64,000 nucleotides of DNA from Dyadobacter sp. LHD-138 (GTDB lineage Bacteria; Bacteroidota; Bacteroidia; Cytophagales; Spirosomataceae), in assembly GCF_030929615.1 (NCBI RefSeq), contig NZ_JAVFVU010000013.1:124001-188000 (forward strand), written 5' to 3'. The notes beneath the pieces are model-generated. The model was given only the letters and a program-made list of their open reading frames with translations, was not told the DNA's origin and searched no databases. The first letter of the stretch is position 1. The number at the start of each line of letters is the position of its first letter. Positions 42,032 to 49,712 of the stretch are shown in pieces. The translations under genes were made by a program, and so were the position numbers.

Positions 42032-42958
42032 ATGATGGAATCATTCGTGAAAATTCGTGTGTTGATAAGCGCCATCAAGATGAAAATGCTGGCTCTGGGT
42101 CTCCTGTGTGGGTTGTTCCTGTCCATCGATAAGGCTACTGGCAATAACGATTCGGTTCTTTTTTCTGAAAATGCAAATCTGGCGCTTCGTCGGACGGCAC
42201 ATCTGCTGCTGGCTGCCAACGGCGATTCAACTTCCCGTATCAAGCCGGTAAAACAATCGGATAATACATTTACTGTGCAGCTGGGAGCGCTTTTCGATTA
42301 TGATAAGCTGCCGGATTTATTGCAGGAATCTTTGACGTTACACGGGATCAGCCGCGGATACAATGTGACGCTTATCAATTGCGAGAATGAGGCGCTTGAA
42401 CTGGGCTATAGTTTTCTTGACTTAAAGCAGAACGGAAGTGTTCCTTGTGGTGGCCGCAAGAAAAATGCAGGATGTTATCTTTTGAAGGTACGTTTTGAGC
42501 CTGAGACCAAACTTGCTTCAAGTTCCAACTGGTGGCTTTTGACGTTTGGTAGTCTGCTGGCCGGACTGGGTTTTATTGTCTGGAAAAGAAAACGGAAAGA
42601 CCATGTTTTAGAGGTCGCATTGGAATCTGGTGTTCAGGATAATGCTGAGAATATTTTTTCGAAAATAAGGTTTGGGAACTCAACTTTGGATATCGCAAAC
42701 CTGAGTTTGATTTCGGGCAACAAAACACATAATCTGACTTATCGGGAAGGTAAGCTTTTGAATCTTTTTACTGACAATAAAAACCAGATATTGGAACGGG
42801 ACTTTATACTGAAATCCGTTTGGGAAGACGAAGGAATAATCGTCGGACGGAGTGTGGATGTATTTGTTTCGAGATTGCGGAAAATGCTGGCCGGAGATTC
42901 CAATGTAAAAATCAGTGCTATACATGGCGTTGGTTACCGGTTGGAAGTTTCTGAATAA
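42032..42958 (+). CDS. membrane-bound winged-helix transcriptional regulator
   Basis: A 308-residue one-component regulator. An N-terminal hydrophobic leader (about residues 18-32) is followed by a probable periplasmic sensor part of about 130 residues with three cysteines (117, 139, 148). Then come a membrane helix ('WWLLTFGSLLAGLGFIVW', about 167-184), a basic stop ('KRKRK') and a C-terminal OmpR/PhoB-type winged helix (about 211-306). Key marks of that domain are 'LTYREGKLLNLFTDNKNQIL', 'GRSVDVFVSRLRKML' and 'ISAIHGVGYRLEV'. It would sense the envelope and bind DNA without a histidine kinase, similar in logic to ToxR/CadC but with the opposite order of domains. Confidence 0.85.
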   Translation: MMESFVKIRVLISAIKMKMLALGLLCGLFLSIDKATGNNDSVLFSENANLALRRTAHLLLAANGDSTSRIKPVKQSDNTFTVQLGALFDYDKLPDLLQESLTLHGISRGYNVTLINCENEALELGYSFLDLKQNGSVPCGGRKKNAGCYLLKVRFEPETKLASSSNWWLLTFGSLLAGLGFIVWKRKRKDHVLEVALESGVQDNAENIFSKIRFGNSTLDIANLSLISGNKTHNLTYREGKLLNLFTDNKNQILERDFILKSVWEDEGIIVGRSVDVFVSRLRKMLAGDSNVKISAIHGVGYRLEVSE

Positions 42959-42997
42959 GGCTGATTCTAGCTTTGGGTAGTCAGGTTTTTCTCGTGA

Positions 42998-43030
42998 AAA
43001 GAAGTCAACTTTTTAAAAGTTGACTTCTTT
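42998..43030. terminator. bidirectional terminator hairpin
   Basis: A 16-base inverted repeat (AAAGAAGTCAACTTTT at 42998-43013, AAAAGTTGACTTCTTT at 43015-43030) centred between convergent genes. A and T runs at both ends allow it to stop transcription from both the regulator gene (plus) and the GMC oxidoreductase operon (minus). Confidence 0.8.
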
Positions 43031-43055
43031 GAATATGGCGGTTCCACATTCAGGT

Positions 43056-44771
43056 TTATAAATTCTGTTTTTTCAATTCTTCCACCGCGTGGTTTGCTGC
43101 TCGGGCCGTCATGGCCATGTACGTGATCGAAGGGTTTACGCAAGAGGATGAAACCATTGCGGCTCCGTCCGTTACGAAAACATTTTTACATTCATGCACC
43201 TGGTTAAATTTGTTCAGTACCGACGTTTTTGGGTCTTTTCCCATACGTGCCGTTCCCATATCGTGAATCCCCAGGCCCGGATGTGTATCCTGCCGATTGA
43301 AACCTGATACATTTTTGAAACCGGCCGCTTCCAGCATTTCCACTGCGGAATGCATCATGTCTTTTCGCATGGCGAGTTCGTTTTCGCCAAATGCAGCATC
43401 AAAAACGATCATCGGGATTCCCCATTTGTCTTTTTTGTCCTTATCGAGAAACATACGGTTGGAAGGATCCGGTAATATTTCACCAAAACCGCCAAAACCC
43501 ATCGTCCAGCTTCCCGGACGTGTCATGTCTTCCTTAAAACTTGCTCCGAATCCACCCGTGGTAATACCCCGTTTCCAGTCACTTTTGCTGGCTCCGCCCT
43601 GATAGCCATAACCCCGAAGGAAATCTTTTTTATCTGTTCCCCAGTTTCTGAAACGCGGAATGTACAGCGCATTCGGCCTTTGTCCGAACACATAATCATT
43701 TTCAAACCCGTCAATGGTCGCGTTGGCACCTACGCCCAGGTGATGGTCCATGATATTGCGACCGACCTGGTCTGAGTCGTTGCCGAGGCCCGTTGAAAAA
43801 CGGGCAGATTTTGAGTTTAACAACAAAGCTGCCGAATTCATCGAACCCGCATTCAGAAAGACAATTTTGGCAAAAAACTCTTCGACAGCCATTGTGTTCT
43901 GGTTGATCACACGCACACCTTTTGCCCTTTTTGTTCTTTCATCGTAAATGATTTCGCTGGCAATGGTATCATGCAAAACGGTCAGTTTTTGTGTTTTTCG
44001 GGCCGCTGGTATCGAGCCGGACAAAGAGCTGTAATACGCGCCATAAGGACAACCGCGGGCACATTTGCTCCGATACTGGCAAGAGGCACGACCAAGGTCC
44101 GTGTGCCATGGCTGCGGTTTGGTCAGGTTTGCAATCCGTCCGATTGTTACGGGACGGCTCAGTTTTTTCATCATTGTCTCCTTGAAATAAAGTTCAGGAG
44201 CGCTCATCGGCATAGCGGGCAGATAGTGTCCGTCCGGCAATACTTCCCAGCCTTCTTTTTGTCCGCTGATGCCTACAAATTTTTCGACATGCGTATACCA
44301 GGGTTCAAGGTCTTCATAACGGATCGGCCAGTCGATCGCGATGCCTTCCTTTGCGTTGGCTTCAAAATCTTTCTTGTTCATCCGGTACGACTGTCTTCCC
44401 CAGTGCATCGATTTTCCGCCGGTATGATAGGCTCTGATCCAGTCAAAAGGACGTTTTTCAATGTATGGATTTTTTTTGTCGTCTGTGAAAAACTCCCCGG
44501 TTTCCTCATTGGCCAGATTCCCGAAACGGCTGTTTGCCCAGTATTCTTCTGCCGATTGAATTGAAACTTTTCCCCTGTGTTCAAATTCCCAGGGCCCTTT
44601 CATGGCTGTGTCGTAATCTTCGATGTGTTTGACCTCCCGGCCTCGTTCGATCATTAAGACCTGTAAGCCTCGTTCGGTAAGTTCTTTGGCAGCTATCCCC
44701 CCGGTCATTCCAGAACCGATCACAATGGCATCGTAGGTGCGGGCTTTATCTGCTTTGATGTTTAAATTCAT
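43056..44771 (-). CDS. GMC-family oxidoreductase (sugar/alcohol dehydrogenase subunit)
   Basis: A 571-residue FAD enzyme. The FAD-binding start is 'YDAIVIGSGMTGGIAAKEL' (glycines at about 19-25). Middle marks are 'YHTGGKSMHWGRQSYRM' and 'CQYRSKCARGCPYGAYY', a cysteine-rich stretch that may hold an iron-sulphur or other redox centre, as in the gluconate/fructose dehydrogenase large subunits. The C-terminal active-site part is 'GIHDMGTARMGKDPKTSVLN' with 'SSCVNPSITYMAMTARAANHA'. It has no signal peptide. The upstream gene encodes the matching small subunit with a Tat-type leader. The likely role is periplasmic oxidation of a sugar, perhaps at C3. Confidence 0.92.
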   Translation of the reverse strand: MNLNIKADKARTYDAIVIGSGMTGGIAAKELTERGLQVLMIERGREVKHIEDYDTAMKGPWEFEHRGKVSIQSAEEYWANSRFGNLANEETGEFFTDDKKNPYIEKRPFDWIRAYHTGGKSMHWGRQSYRMNKKDFEANAKEGIAIDWPIRYEDLEPWYTHVEKFVGISGQKEGWEVLPDGHYLPAMPMSAPELYFKETMMKKLSRPVTIGRIANLTKPQPWHTDLGRASCQYRSKCARGCPYGAYYSSLSGSIPAARKTQKLTVLHDTIASEIIYDERTKRAKGVRVINQNTMAVEEFFAKIVFLNAGSMNSAALLLNSKSARFSTGLGNDSDQVGRNIMDHHLGVGANATIDGFENDYVFGQRPNALYIPRFRNWGTDKKDFLRGYGYQGGASKSDWKRGITTGGFGASFKEDMTRPGSWTMGFGGFGEILPDPSNRMFLDKDKKDKWGIPMIVFDAAFGENELAMRKDMMHSAVEMLEAAGFKNVSGFNRQDTHPGLGIHDMGTARMGKDPKTSVLNKFNQVHECKNVFVTDGAAMVSSSCVNPSITYMAMTARAANHAVEELKKQNL

Positions 44772-44786
44772 GGTGCTTGCAATCGG

Positions 44787-45395
44787 CTAGTATGCGAATG
44801 ATTTTTGATTGGGTTTTTGCTTGATCATTTCCAGTTTTCCGGGAATTGGCACGTATTCGAAAGACGATTTTATTCCTTCTTCCGAAGTAAAATAACCAAG
44901 CATCGTAAGCTCTTTCATCAGTCGCCAATAAGGCAGGCCTTTGGCTTGCGCCGCCATTTGCTCGCGGTCCTCATTGTCGCCCATTTTCGTTTGTTGCACC
45001 TGATAGACCTTCATCTGTTCCACCGCATTGCGTTCCACCTCTTTGAGTATATCAGTTCTCAGGGCTTGATTCAGCGACAAAAACTGTTTTTGTTCGAGCT
45101 CTTTAATGCCTTCGACGAAACTGATATGTTCCGCTTGTTTGTAGCAATCCCGAAGCATCATGACAATAAAGGCCGGAACACCCGTATCCTTGGCACCGGG
45201 CGTGCTGGTTTTGGGAATGATCAGTTCGGCAACTTCGGCAACAATCAGTTTTTGATTTTCGGTTAAGGTAAAATCGGCAATCGAAGCTTTCGTGGCTGCA
45301 TTGCTTTCCCAATGATTCATTGCGAGCAGGGTGGGGGCAGAAAACGTTCCTCCCATCATGAAAGCAACACTTTTTATGGCATCTCTTCTGTTCAT
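44787..45395 (-). CDS. gluconate 2-dehydrogenase subunit 3-like protein
   Basis: A 202-residue small subunit with an N-terminal twin-arginine-type leader ('MNRRDAIKSVAFMMGG'). The body matches the gluconate 2-dehydrogenase subunit 3 family, including 'FTLTENQKLIVAEVAELIIP', 'TPGAKDTGVPAFIVMML', 'LPYWRLMKELTMLGYFTSEE' and the C-terminal 'SFEYVPIPGKLEMI'. In known dehydrogenases this subunit carries the export signal for the large FAD subunit. Here the GMC gene follows 15 bases downstream and lacks a signal, consistent with that arrangement. No cytochrome subunit gene is nearby, so the electron acceptor is unknown. Confidence 0.92.
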   Translation of the reverse strand: MNRRDAIKSVAFMMGGTFSAPTLLAMNHWESNAATKASIADFTLTENQKLIVAEVAELIIPKTSTPGAKDTGVPAFIVMMLRDCYKQAEHISFVEGIKELEQKQFLSLNQALRTDILKEVERNAVEQMKVYQVQQTKMGDNEDREQMAAQAKGLPYWRLMKELTMLGYFTSEEGIKSSFEYVPIPGKLEMIKQKPNQKSFAY

Positions 45396-45723
45396 TATTC
45401 TTTGAATTTATACGCCGATAATTGATTTTAATGTAGTTTTTTATCCGTCCGATGGCTGAAAAAGCCGTCGGACGGAGTCGCCGGTCAGAAAAAAAGTATC
45501 GAACTCCAAATCCCTCCGGCCTGTCGTTACTTAAAGAAATGAACAGCGCATAAATACTTTATGGATCAATGGTGAAATTTAGCAAGGAAAAGAAAATGGC
45601 TAATACATTGAAATCAGAAGGTTTGGGAAGTTACTTTTGTATTTATTTATAATACTTTTAAACTGCAAACACTCGTTTTTTGTTACCATTGCAACAAACG
45701 ATTTATCATTTGACTTTTTAAGC
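45396..45723. other. intergenic stretch with one palindromic repeat
   Basis: About 330 bases between the divergent dehydrogenase and YtxJ-like genes. It contains the hairpin element noted at 45433-45476 and AT-rich sequence before the YtxJ start. No gene or RNA was recognised. Confidence 0.5.
45433..45476 (+). repeat. REP-like hairpin element, copy 1
   Basis: GTAG, then a T-run ending in A, then a 14-base stem TCCGTCCGATGGCT (45444-45457) and AGCCGTCGGACGGA (45463-45476) with one T/G wobble and a five-base loop. A near-identical copy lies in the opposite orientation at 59778-59820, with the same GTAG-to-stem spacing. A conserved tetranucleotide at the foot of a palindrome is a feature of REP elements mobilised by RAYT (Y1) transposases. 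No such transposase gene is in the window. Confidence 0.75.
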
Positions 45724-46065
45724 ATGACCTGGAAAACAGTAACCACAGAAGCAGACGTTCAAGACCTTCTTAATACAGATCAGTATTCGCTCATTTACAA
45801 GCATAGTCCCCGCTGCATGACCAGTCTGATGGCTTTCCGCAATATGAAATCTGGATCAGAATCCGATTACAGCATTCCCTTTCATATCGTAGACGTGATC
45901 CAGAATCGTGAGGTTTCAGGGCTTATTGCGAAAACTTTCGCCGTGAAGCACGAATCACCTCAGGTTTTAATCGTAAAAAACGGCGCCTGTGTTTTCGACA
46001 TATCGCATGAAGACATCGTTTTAAGGGATATTGTTAAAAAAATTAATCACCTGAATGAGGCATAA
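45724..46065 (+). CDS. ytxJ: YtxJ-like bacillithiol-system monothiol protein
   Basis: A 113-residue thioredoxin-fold protein, taking ATG 45724 ('MTWKTVTTEAD'). The frame is open from 45637, but the extra residues do not fit. It matches the YtxJ/DUF2847 family, with the single active cysteine in 'IYKHSPRCMTSLMAF' (Cys31), then 'FHIVDVIQNREVS' and 'VKHESPQVLIVKNG'. YtxJ proteins are thought to remove bacillithiol from oxidised proteins. Bacillithiol is known in several Bacteroidota. It stands as a single gene followed by a DUF4468 gene 47 bases later. Confidence 0.88.
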   Translation: MTWKTVTTEADVQDLLNTDQYSLIYKHSPRCMTSLMAFRNMKSGSESDYSIPFHIVDVIQNREVSGLIAKTFAVKHESPQVLIVKNGACVFDISHEDIVLRDIVKKINHLNEA

Positions 46066-46112
46066 CCGTTCTTTCTTAGTCGTTTTTACAGATTAAACCA
46101 ATTCATCCGCGC

Positions 46113-46679
46113 GTGAAAAGAATTCTTGTTGTTTGCCTTTTTCTAATTTCAGTCTGTCAGTTTAGTTTTGGACAGGATGGTTATCTGCCTCTTGACAATA
46201 AAAAAAACGCGTTCTATTCGGATGTGGGTTCCATGGATCAGACCAAAGATGGGCTGTTTGGCAATGCGCAGAAGTGGGTGGTGAGATCTTTCGGGAATTA
46301 TGAAAATGCTGTGGATCACGAGGATCGTATAGGCGGAAAGCTGGTTGTTAAAACATACGCACCGATTTCCTCTCCCTCGTTTGAGTACCTTCGTTTTACG
46401 ATGACGATTACGTGCAGCGATAATAAATACCTGGCCAGCATAACGGAACTGGAAGGAATTGCCAAAACGCAGACGGTAACCAAACTTGGCCAGCAACAAA
46501 ATGATGCTATTCTTGAAAAATCGATGGTTGTAAAAACCGAAACCAACAGGAAGAAAAAGGTTATTGCGGAAAACCTGCTGAATGAGGCAAAAGCCGATAA
46601 TGATCACGTCAATCAGGTTATGTTCAGCTTGCTTGCTTCGTTGAAACAGACGATGCTGTCGAAGGGAGAAAGTGAGTAG
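46113..46679 (+). CDS. secreted DUF4468 protein
   Basis: A 188-residue exported protein starting at GTG 46113, directly before the signal peptide ('RILVVCLFLISVCQFSFGQ'). It contains the DUF4468 beta/alpha domain typical of Bacteroidota: 'WVVRSFGNYENAVDHEDRIG', 'GKLVVKTY' and 'EYLRFTMTITCSDNKYLASI'. A helical tail follows. The function is unknown. Its gap to the YtxJ-like gene is short, so the two might share a transcript, although no functional link is evident. Confidence 0.85.
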   Translation: MKRILVVCLFLISVCQFSFGQDGYLPLDNKKNAFYSDVGSMDQTKDGLFGNAQKWVVRSFGNYENAVDHEDRIGGKLVVKTYAPISSPSFEYLRFTMTITCSDNKYLASITELEGIAKTQTVTKLGQQQNDAILEKSMVVKTETNRKKKVIAENLLNEAKADNDHVNQVMFSLLASLKQTMLSKGESE

Positions 46680-46950
46680 GGCACAGTGGAGGCTTCGTTT
46701 TAGCAGATTAACAACGAGCGAAGCAAACCAGCAAATAACGTCGGACCGGGAACAGATACTGTAATTAAAGCCTGGTTCCGTGGAATATACCGCTGCCTGA
46801 AAGAGGATACTTTTGAAAATTTGCTGATAAGAATGAGGGGTAGGTGACCTTGCTTGTATAAAATGTTTATTGGCTGATAGTCTGGTTCATAAGATTTATT
46901 TTCCTTATCATTACTAGTCGGATCAATTTATATATTAAACATTAGCCAAC

Positions 46951-47733
46951 ATGCAGCGTAGGAAATTTATTCAGTCTTCAATAGCGGTTACCGCAGGCAC
47001 AGCAGCAGCCATTAGCCCTGCCAGAGCGGGAGATCAGTATGCACCACAAAAGGAAGTATATGAATGGCGTGAGTATGAAATGCGCTTCGGTTCCGATCAG
47101 TCGCAACTGGAAAATTATTTCAAAACGGCGCTTATTCCTGCGTTGAATAAATATGGCGTAAAAACAGTGGGTGTCTTTAAGGAATGGCGTCCGTCAGACC
47201 CTGCTAAATTCTATCTGCTGACTCCTTACGCTTCTCTTGATAGCTACCTTTCGGTCAATACAAAAGTAAAGGCAGACGCGGATTACATTAAAAATAGCGC
47301 GGCATACCATGGCATACCGGCTGACAAACCCATATACAACCGCTTTAATACGTGTTTGATTTCTGCTTTTGACGGTTTGCCTGCCATCGTGGTTCCGTCA
47401 GGCCAGCCGCGGATATTTGAACTGAGGACTTATGAAGGATACAGTGAAGATGCCGTGAGAAGGAAAATCAAAATGTTCCATGATGGAGAGTTTCCTATTT
47501 TTAACAGGGCGAAACTGAATCCCGTATTTGGTGGTGAAGTGATTGCCGGTGATACCCAGCCGCGCCTTACTTACATGATCACATGCAGCAGTATGGAAGA
47601 GCGCGACAAAGGATGGGCTGCCTTCATCGCCGACCCGGAATGGAAAAAATTAGTATCAGATAACCAGTATGCAAATACCATTTCTAAAATTAGAAACACC
47701 TTTTTGGTTCCCACACCCTATTCGCAGGTTTAA
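46951..47733 (+). CDS. NIPSNAP-family protein, Tat-type leader
   Basis: A 260-residue protein with a twin-arginine-type leader ('MQRRKFIQSSIAVTAGTAAA'). Two NIPSNAP (ferredoxin-like dimeric alpha/beta barrel) repeats follow. The first is at about residues 35-130 ('YEWREYEMRFGSDQSQLENY', 'PALNKYGVKTVGVFKEW'), and the second is at about 155-258 ('RIFELRTYEGYSEDAVRRKI', 'PRLTYMITCSSMEERDKGW', ending 'FLVPTPYSQV'). The family has no settled function. In this phylum such Tat-exported members often accompany periplasmic sugar-oxidising enzymes. Here the dehydrogenase pair lies 1.5 kb away. Confidence 0.88.
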   Translation: MQRRKFIQSSIAVTAGTAAAISPARAGDQYAPQKEVYEWREYEMRFGSDQSQLENYFKTALIPALNKYGVKTVGVFKEWRPSDPAKFYLLTPYASLDSYLSVNTKVKADADYIKNSAAYHGIPADKPIYNRFNTCLISAFDGLPAIVVPSGQPRIFELRTYEGYSEDAVRRKIKMFHDGEFPIFNRAKLNPVFGGEVIAGDTQPRLTYMITCSSMEERDKGWAAFIADPEWKKLVSDNQYANTISKIRNTFLVPTPYSQV

Positions 47734-47777
47734 CCTGGGTCAAAGCAACTATTTAATAAATAGGAAGTGACAATAAT

Positions 47778-48353
47778 ATGAAAAGAGCAACCCGCGCTGA
47801 CCGGAGTTTGGTGATCAATTTACTGAGTGCTGCTTTTGATGAAAATAAAAGTGTCAATTACATTATTCCACAGGACAATTTCCGGCAGAAACGGATCAGG
47901 GTTTTGATGGACTATTCTTTTGAAACCTGTTTTTTGTCAGGGGATATTTATTTATCAGACGATGAAAAAGCCTGCGCGCTGATATCTTTTCCGGATCGAA
48001 AAAAAAACAGCTTTCGATCGATTTTGGCTGATGTAAAGCTGATTTTTAAAGGAACCGGTTTTGGGAATATCTCAAAAGTACTGCGAAGAGAAAAAGCGAT
48101 ATCCAGCCATTATCCTAATAGCCCGATCTGTTATCTGTGGTTTATCGGCGTTTTACCTGAACATCAAAATCAGGGCATTGGCAGAAGGCTTTTAAACGAG
48201 ATAATGGAGGATGCCGAAAATCTGGGCAGGCCGATTTATCTGGAAACTTCGACAGAAAAGAACCTTCCCTGGTATCACAAAGCCGGTTTTACGATTTATC
48301 ATCAAATGGATTTTGGCTATACTTTGAATCTGTTAAAGCGTGAATTTTTCTGA
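47778..48353 (+). CDS. GNAT-family acetyltransferase
   Basis: A 191-residue cytoplasmic protein. The acetyl-CoA-binding core is visible as 'YLWFIGVLPEHQNQGIGRRL' (motif A with the Q-x-x-G-x-G turn), followed by 'RPIYLETSTEKNLPWYHKAG' and 'FTIYHQMDFG' (motif B). The N-terminal part holds 'RATRADRSLVINLLSAAFDE'. It transfers an acetyl group to an unknown small molecule or protein. It lies 44 bases after the NIPSNAP gene and ends nine bases before the convergent TolC-like gene. Confidence 0.88.
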   Translation: MKRATRADRSLVINLLSAAFDENKSVNYIIPQDNFRQKRIRVLMDYSFETCFLSGDIYLSDDEKACALISFPDRKKNSFRSILADVKLIFKGTGFGNISKVLRREKAISSHYPNSPICYLWFIGVLPEHQNQGIGRRLLNEIMEDAENLGRPIYLETSTEKNLPWYHKAGFTIYHQMDFGYTLNLLKREFF

Positions 48354-48362
48354 AATCATACG

Positions 48363-49712
48363 TTATTCTTCGCCCATCAACCTTTGCAGGTCCGAAAAAG
48401 CGAGCCGGTAATTAAGTTGTGCCGAAAGTAAATCAGCCTCCGCTTTGGCAAGAAGCGATTTGGTATTCAGCAGGTCTGCCTGAATGTTTAACCCGGAAGC
48501 CTGTTTATCTTGCTGGATTTTTAATTCTTCATTTCGGTAGGCCAATGCCTTCTCGGCCACGGCAATCAACGCCGTGGCTTGGCTTAACTTCCGGTGCACT
48601 TTGGCAACATCGTTGGTAACCTGATCCTGGGTATTGGCAATGTTTTCCCGGGCCTGTTGCAGCAGGAAATTTCTTTGCTTTATCACCTGTTTGTTGGCTA
48701 CAAGGTCCTGCAAATTCCATTTGAACTGCGCACCCAGAAATGGATTATTTGTGGGATACAACAAATTTCCGCTTTGATAAGAGTAGCCGGCGATCAAACC
48801 GATGTCGGGACGGTTGCTTTGTTGCGCTGCTTTTATGGCCTGTTGTGTTTTCAGCTGTCCAAGATTGGCAATTTTCAAATCGATGTTATTGGCTGTGGCA
48901 CTTGAGGTATAACTTTCAAGCGAACCCGCCGGAACGGCAATTTTTTCCACGTTTGCAAGGACAAATCCATCCGTTTTAATGCCGGTAAGCTGCTTTAAAT
49001 CCGCAGTGTAATCTTCCGACTGGATGTTTAATTTTAACAGATTTTGCTCTTCATCCGCGATATTGGCTTGCAATCCTGCCTTATTTACATCAATCGTTTT
49101 TCCCGATAAAAGAGCACTTTCCACGTCATACAACTTCATTTGGGCGAGTTCTAATTTTGCCTGCGCTTCATCCTTTTGTTTTTGCACGATCAATAAACCA
49201 TAATAAAGTCTTTCGACGGCCTGTTTAATCTGAAGGGAAGCCTTTGTTTTTTCCTGTTGGGCAAGCGTTACGTCGGTTTCGGCTATGGCGACACCGGTTT
49301 TTATTTTGCCCAATTGCGTTATCGGCTGATAAACACTGACACCGGCGTTGAAATTATTATGTTTTCCCAGCGCAAACGTTTCTTCCTTATTCGGAAGTGC
49401 TATCGTTGTTCCATTGAGTGGCAATGCGCCAAAGGAGCCTTGTGGAATCACCAGCGCACCCAGGTTAGCGTTGTACTGATAGGTGGAACTGATCACCGCT
49501 GCGGGATATTTTTTAACGTGGTCCTCTTTCACTTTGGCCTGCTTTTCCTCAATCTGCAATTTTTTGATATTCAGCAAATGATTGTTTTGCAAGGCCATAT
49601 CAATGGCTTTCTGCAAATTCAATGGTTCGGTCTGTTGCGCTGAAACCTGACCCGTTGTCAAAAATAAAATATATAAAACGGCAATAAACTTCGTGAATAT
49701 CCTAGTTCTCAT
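48363..49712 (-). CDS. TolC-family outer-membrane efflux channel
   Basis: A 449-residue exported protein with a signal peptide to about residue 25 ('FLTTGQVSAQQ'). It has the two TolC/OEP repeats of long helices: 'LNLQKAIDMALQNNHLLNIK' at the start, 'VSVYQPITQLGKIKTGVAIA' with the barrel strand, and 'IGLIAGYSYQSGNLLYPTNN' in the second repeat. It forms the exit duct of the RND pump encoded just upstream. The start overlaps the pump's last bases by 11, so the three efflux genes are one operon in the order adaptor, pump, channel. Confidence 0.92.
   Translation of the reverse strand: MRTRIFTKFIAVLYILFLTTGQVSAQQTEPLNLQKAIDMALQNNHLLNIKKLQIEEKQAKVKEDHVKKYPAAVISSTYQYNANLGALVIPQGSFGALPLNGTTIALPNKEETFALGKHNNFNAGVSVYQPITQLGKIKTGVAIAETDVTLAQQEKTKASLQIKQAVERLYYGLLIVQKQKDEAQAKLELAQMKLYDVESALLSGKTIDVNKAGLQANIADEEQNLLKLNIQSEDYTADLKQLTGIKTDGFVLANVEKIAVPAGSLESYTSSATANNIDLKIANLGQLKTQQAIKAAQQSNRPDIGLIAGYSYQSGNLLYPTNNPFLGAQFKWNLQDLVANKQVIKQRNFLLQQARENIANTQDQVTNDVAKVHRKLSQATALIAVAEKALAYRNEELKIQQDKQASGLNIQADLLNTKSLLAKAEADLLSAQLNYRLAFSDLQRLMGEE

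Noticed and set aside
43971..44564. Long plus-strand open frame of 197 residues inside the GMC gene
   Set aside because: It lies opposite a well-conserved enzyme gene and its translation is rich in Cys, Phe and Arg with no family pattern, so it is a shadow of the real gene.
46149..46607. Minus-strand open frame of 152 residues opposite the DUF4468 gene
   Set aside because: The plus strand has a signal peptide and a known domain; the minus frame has neither.
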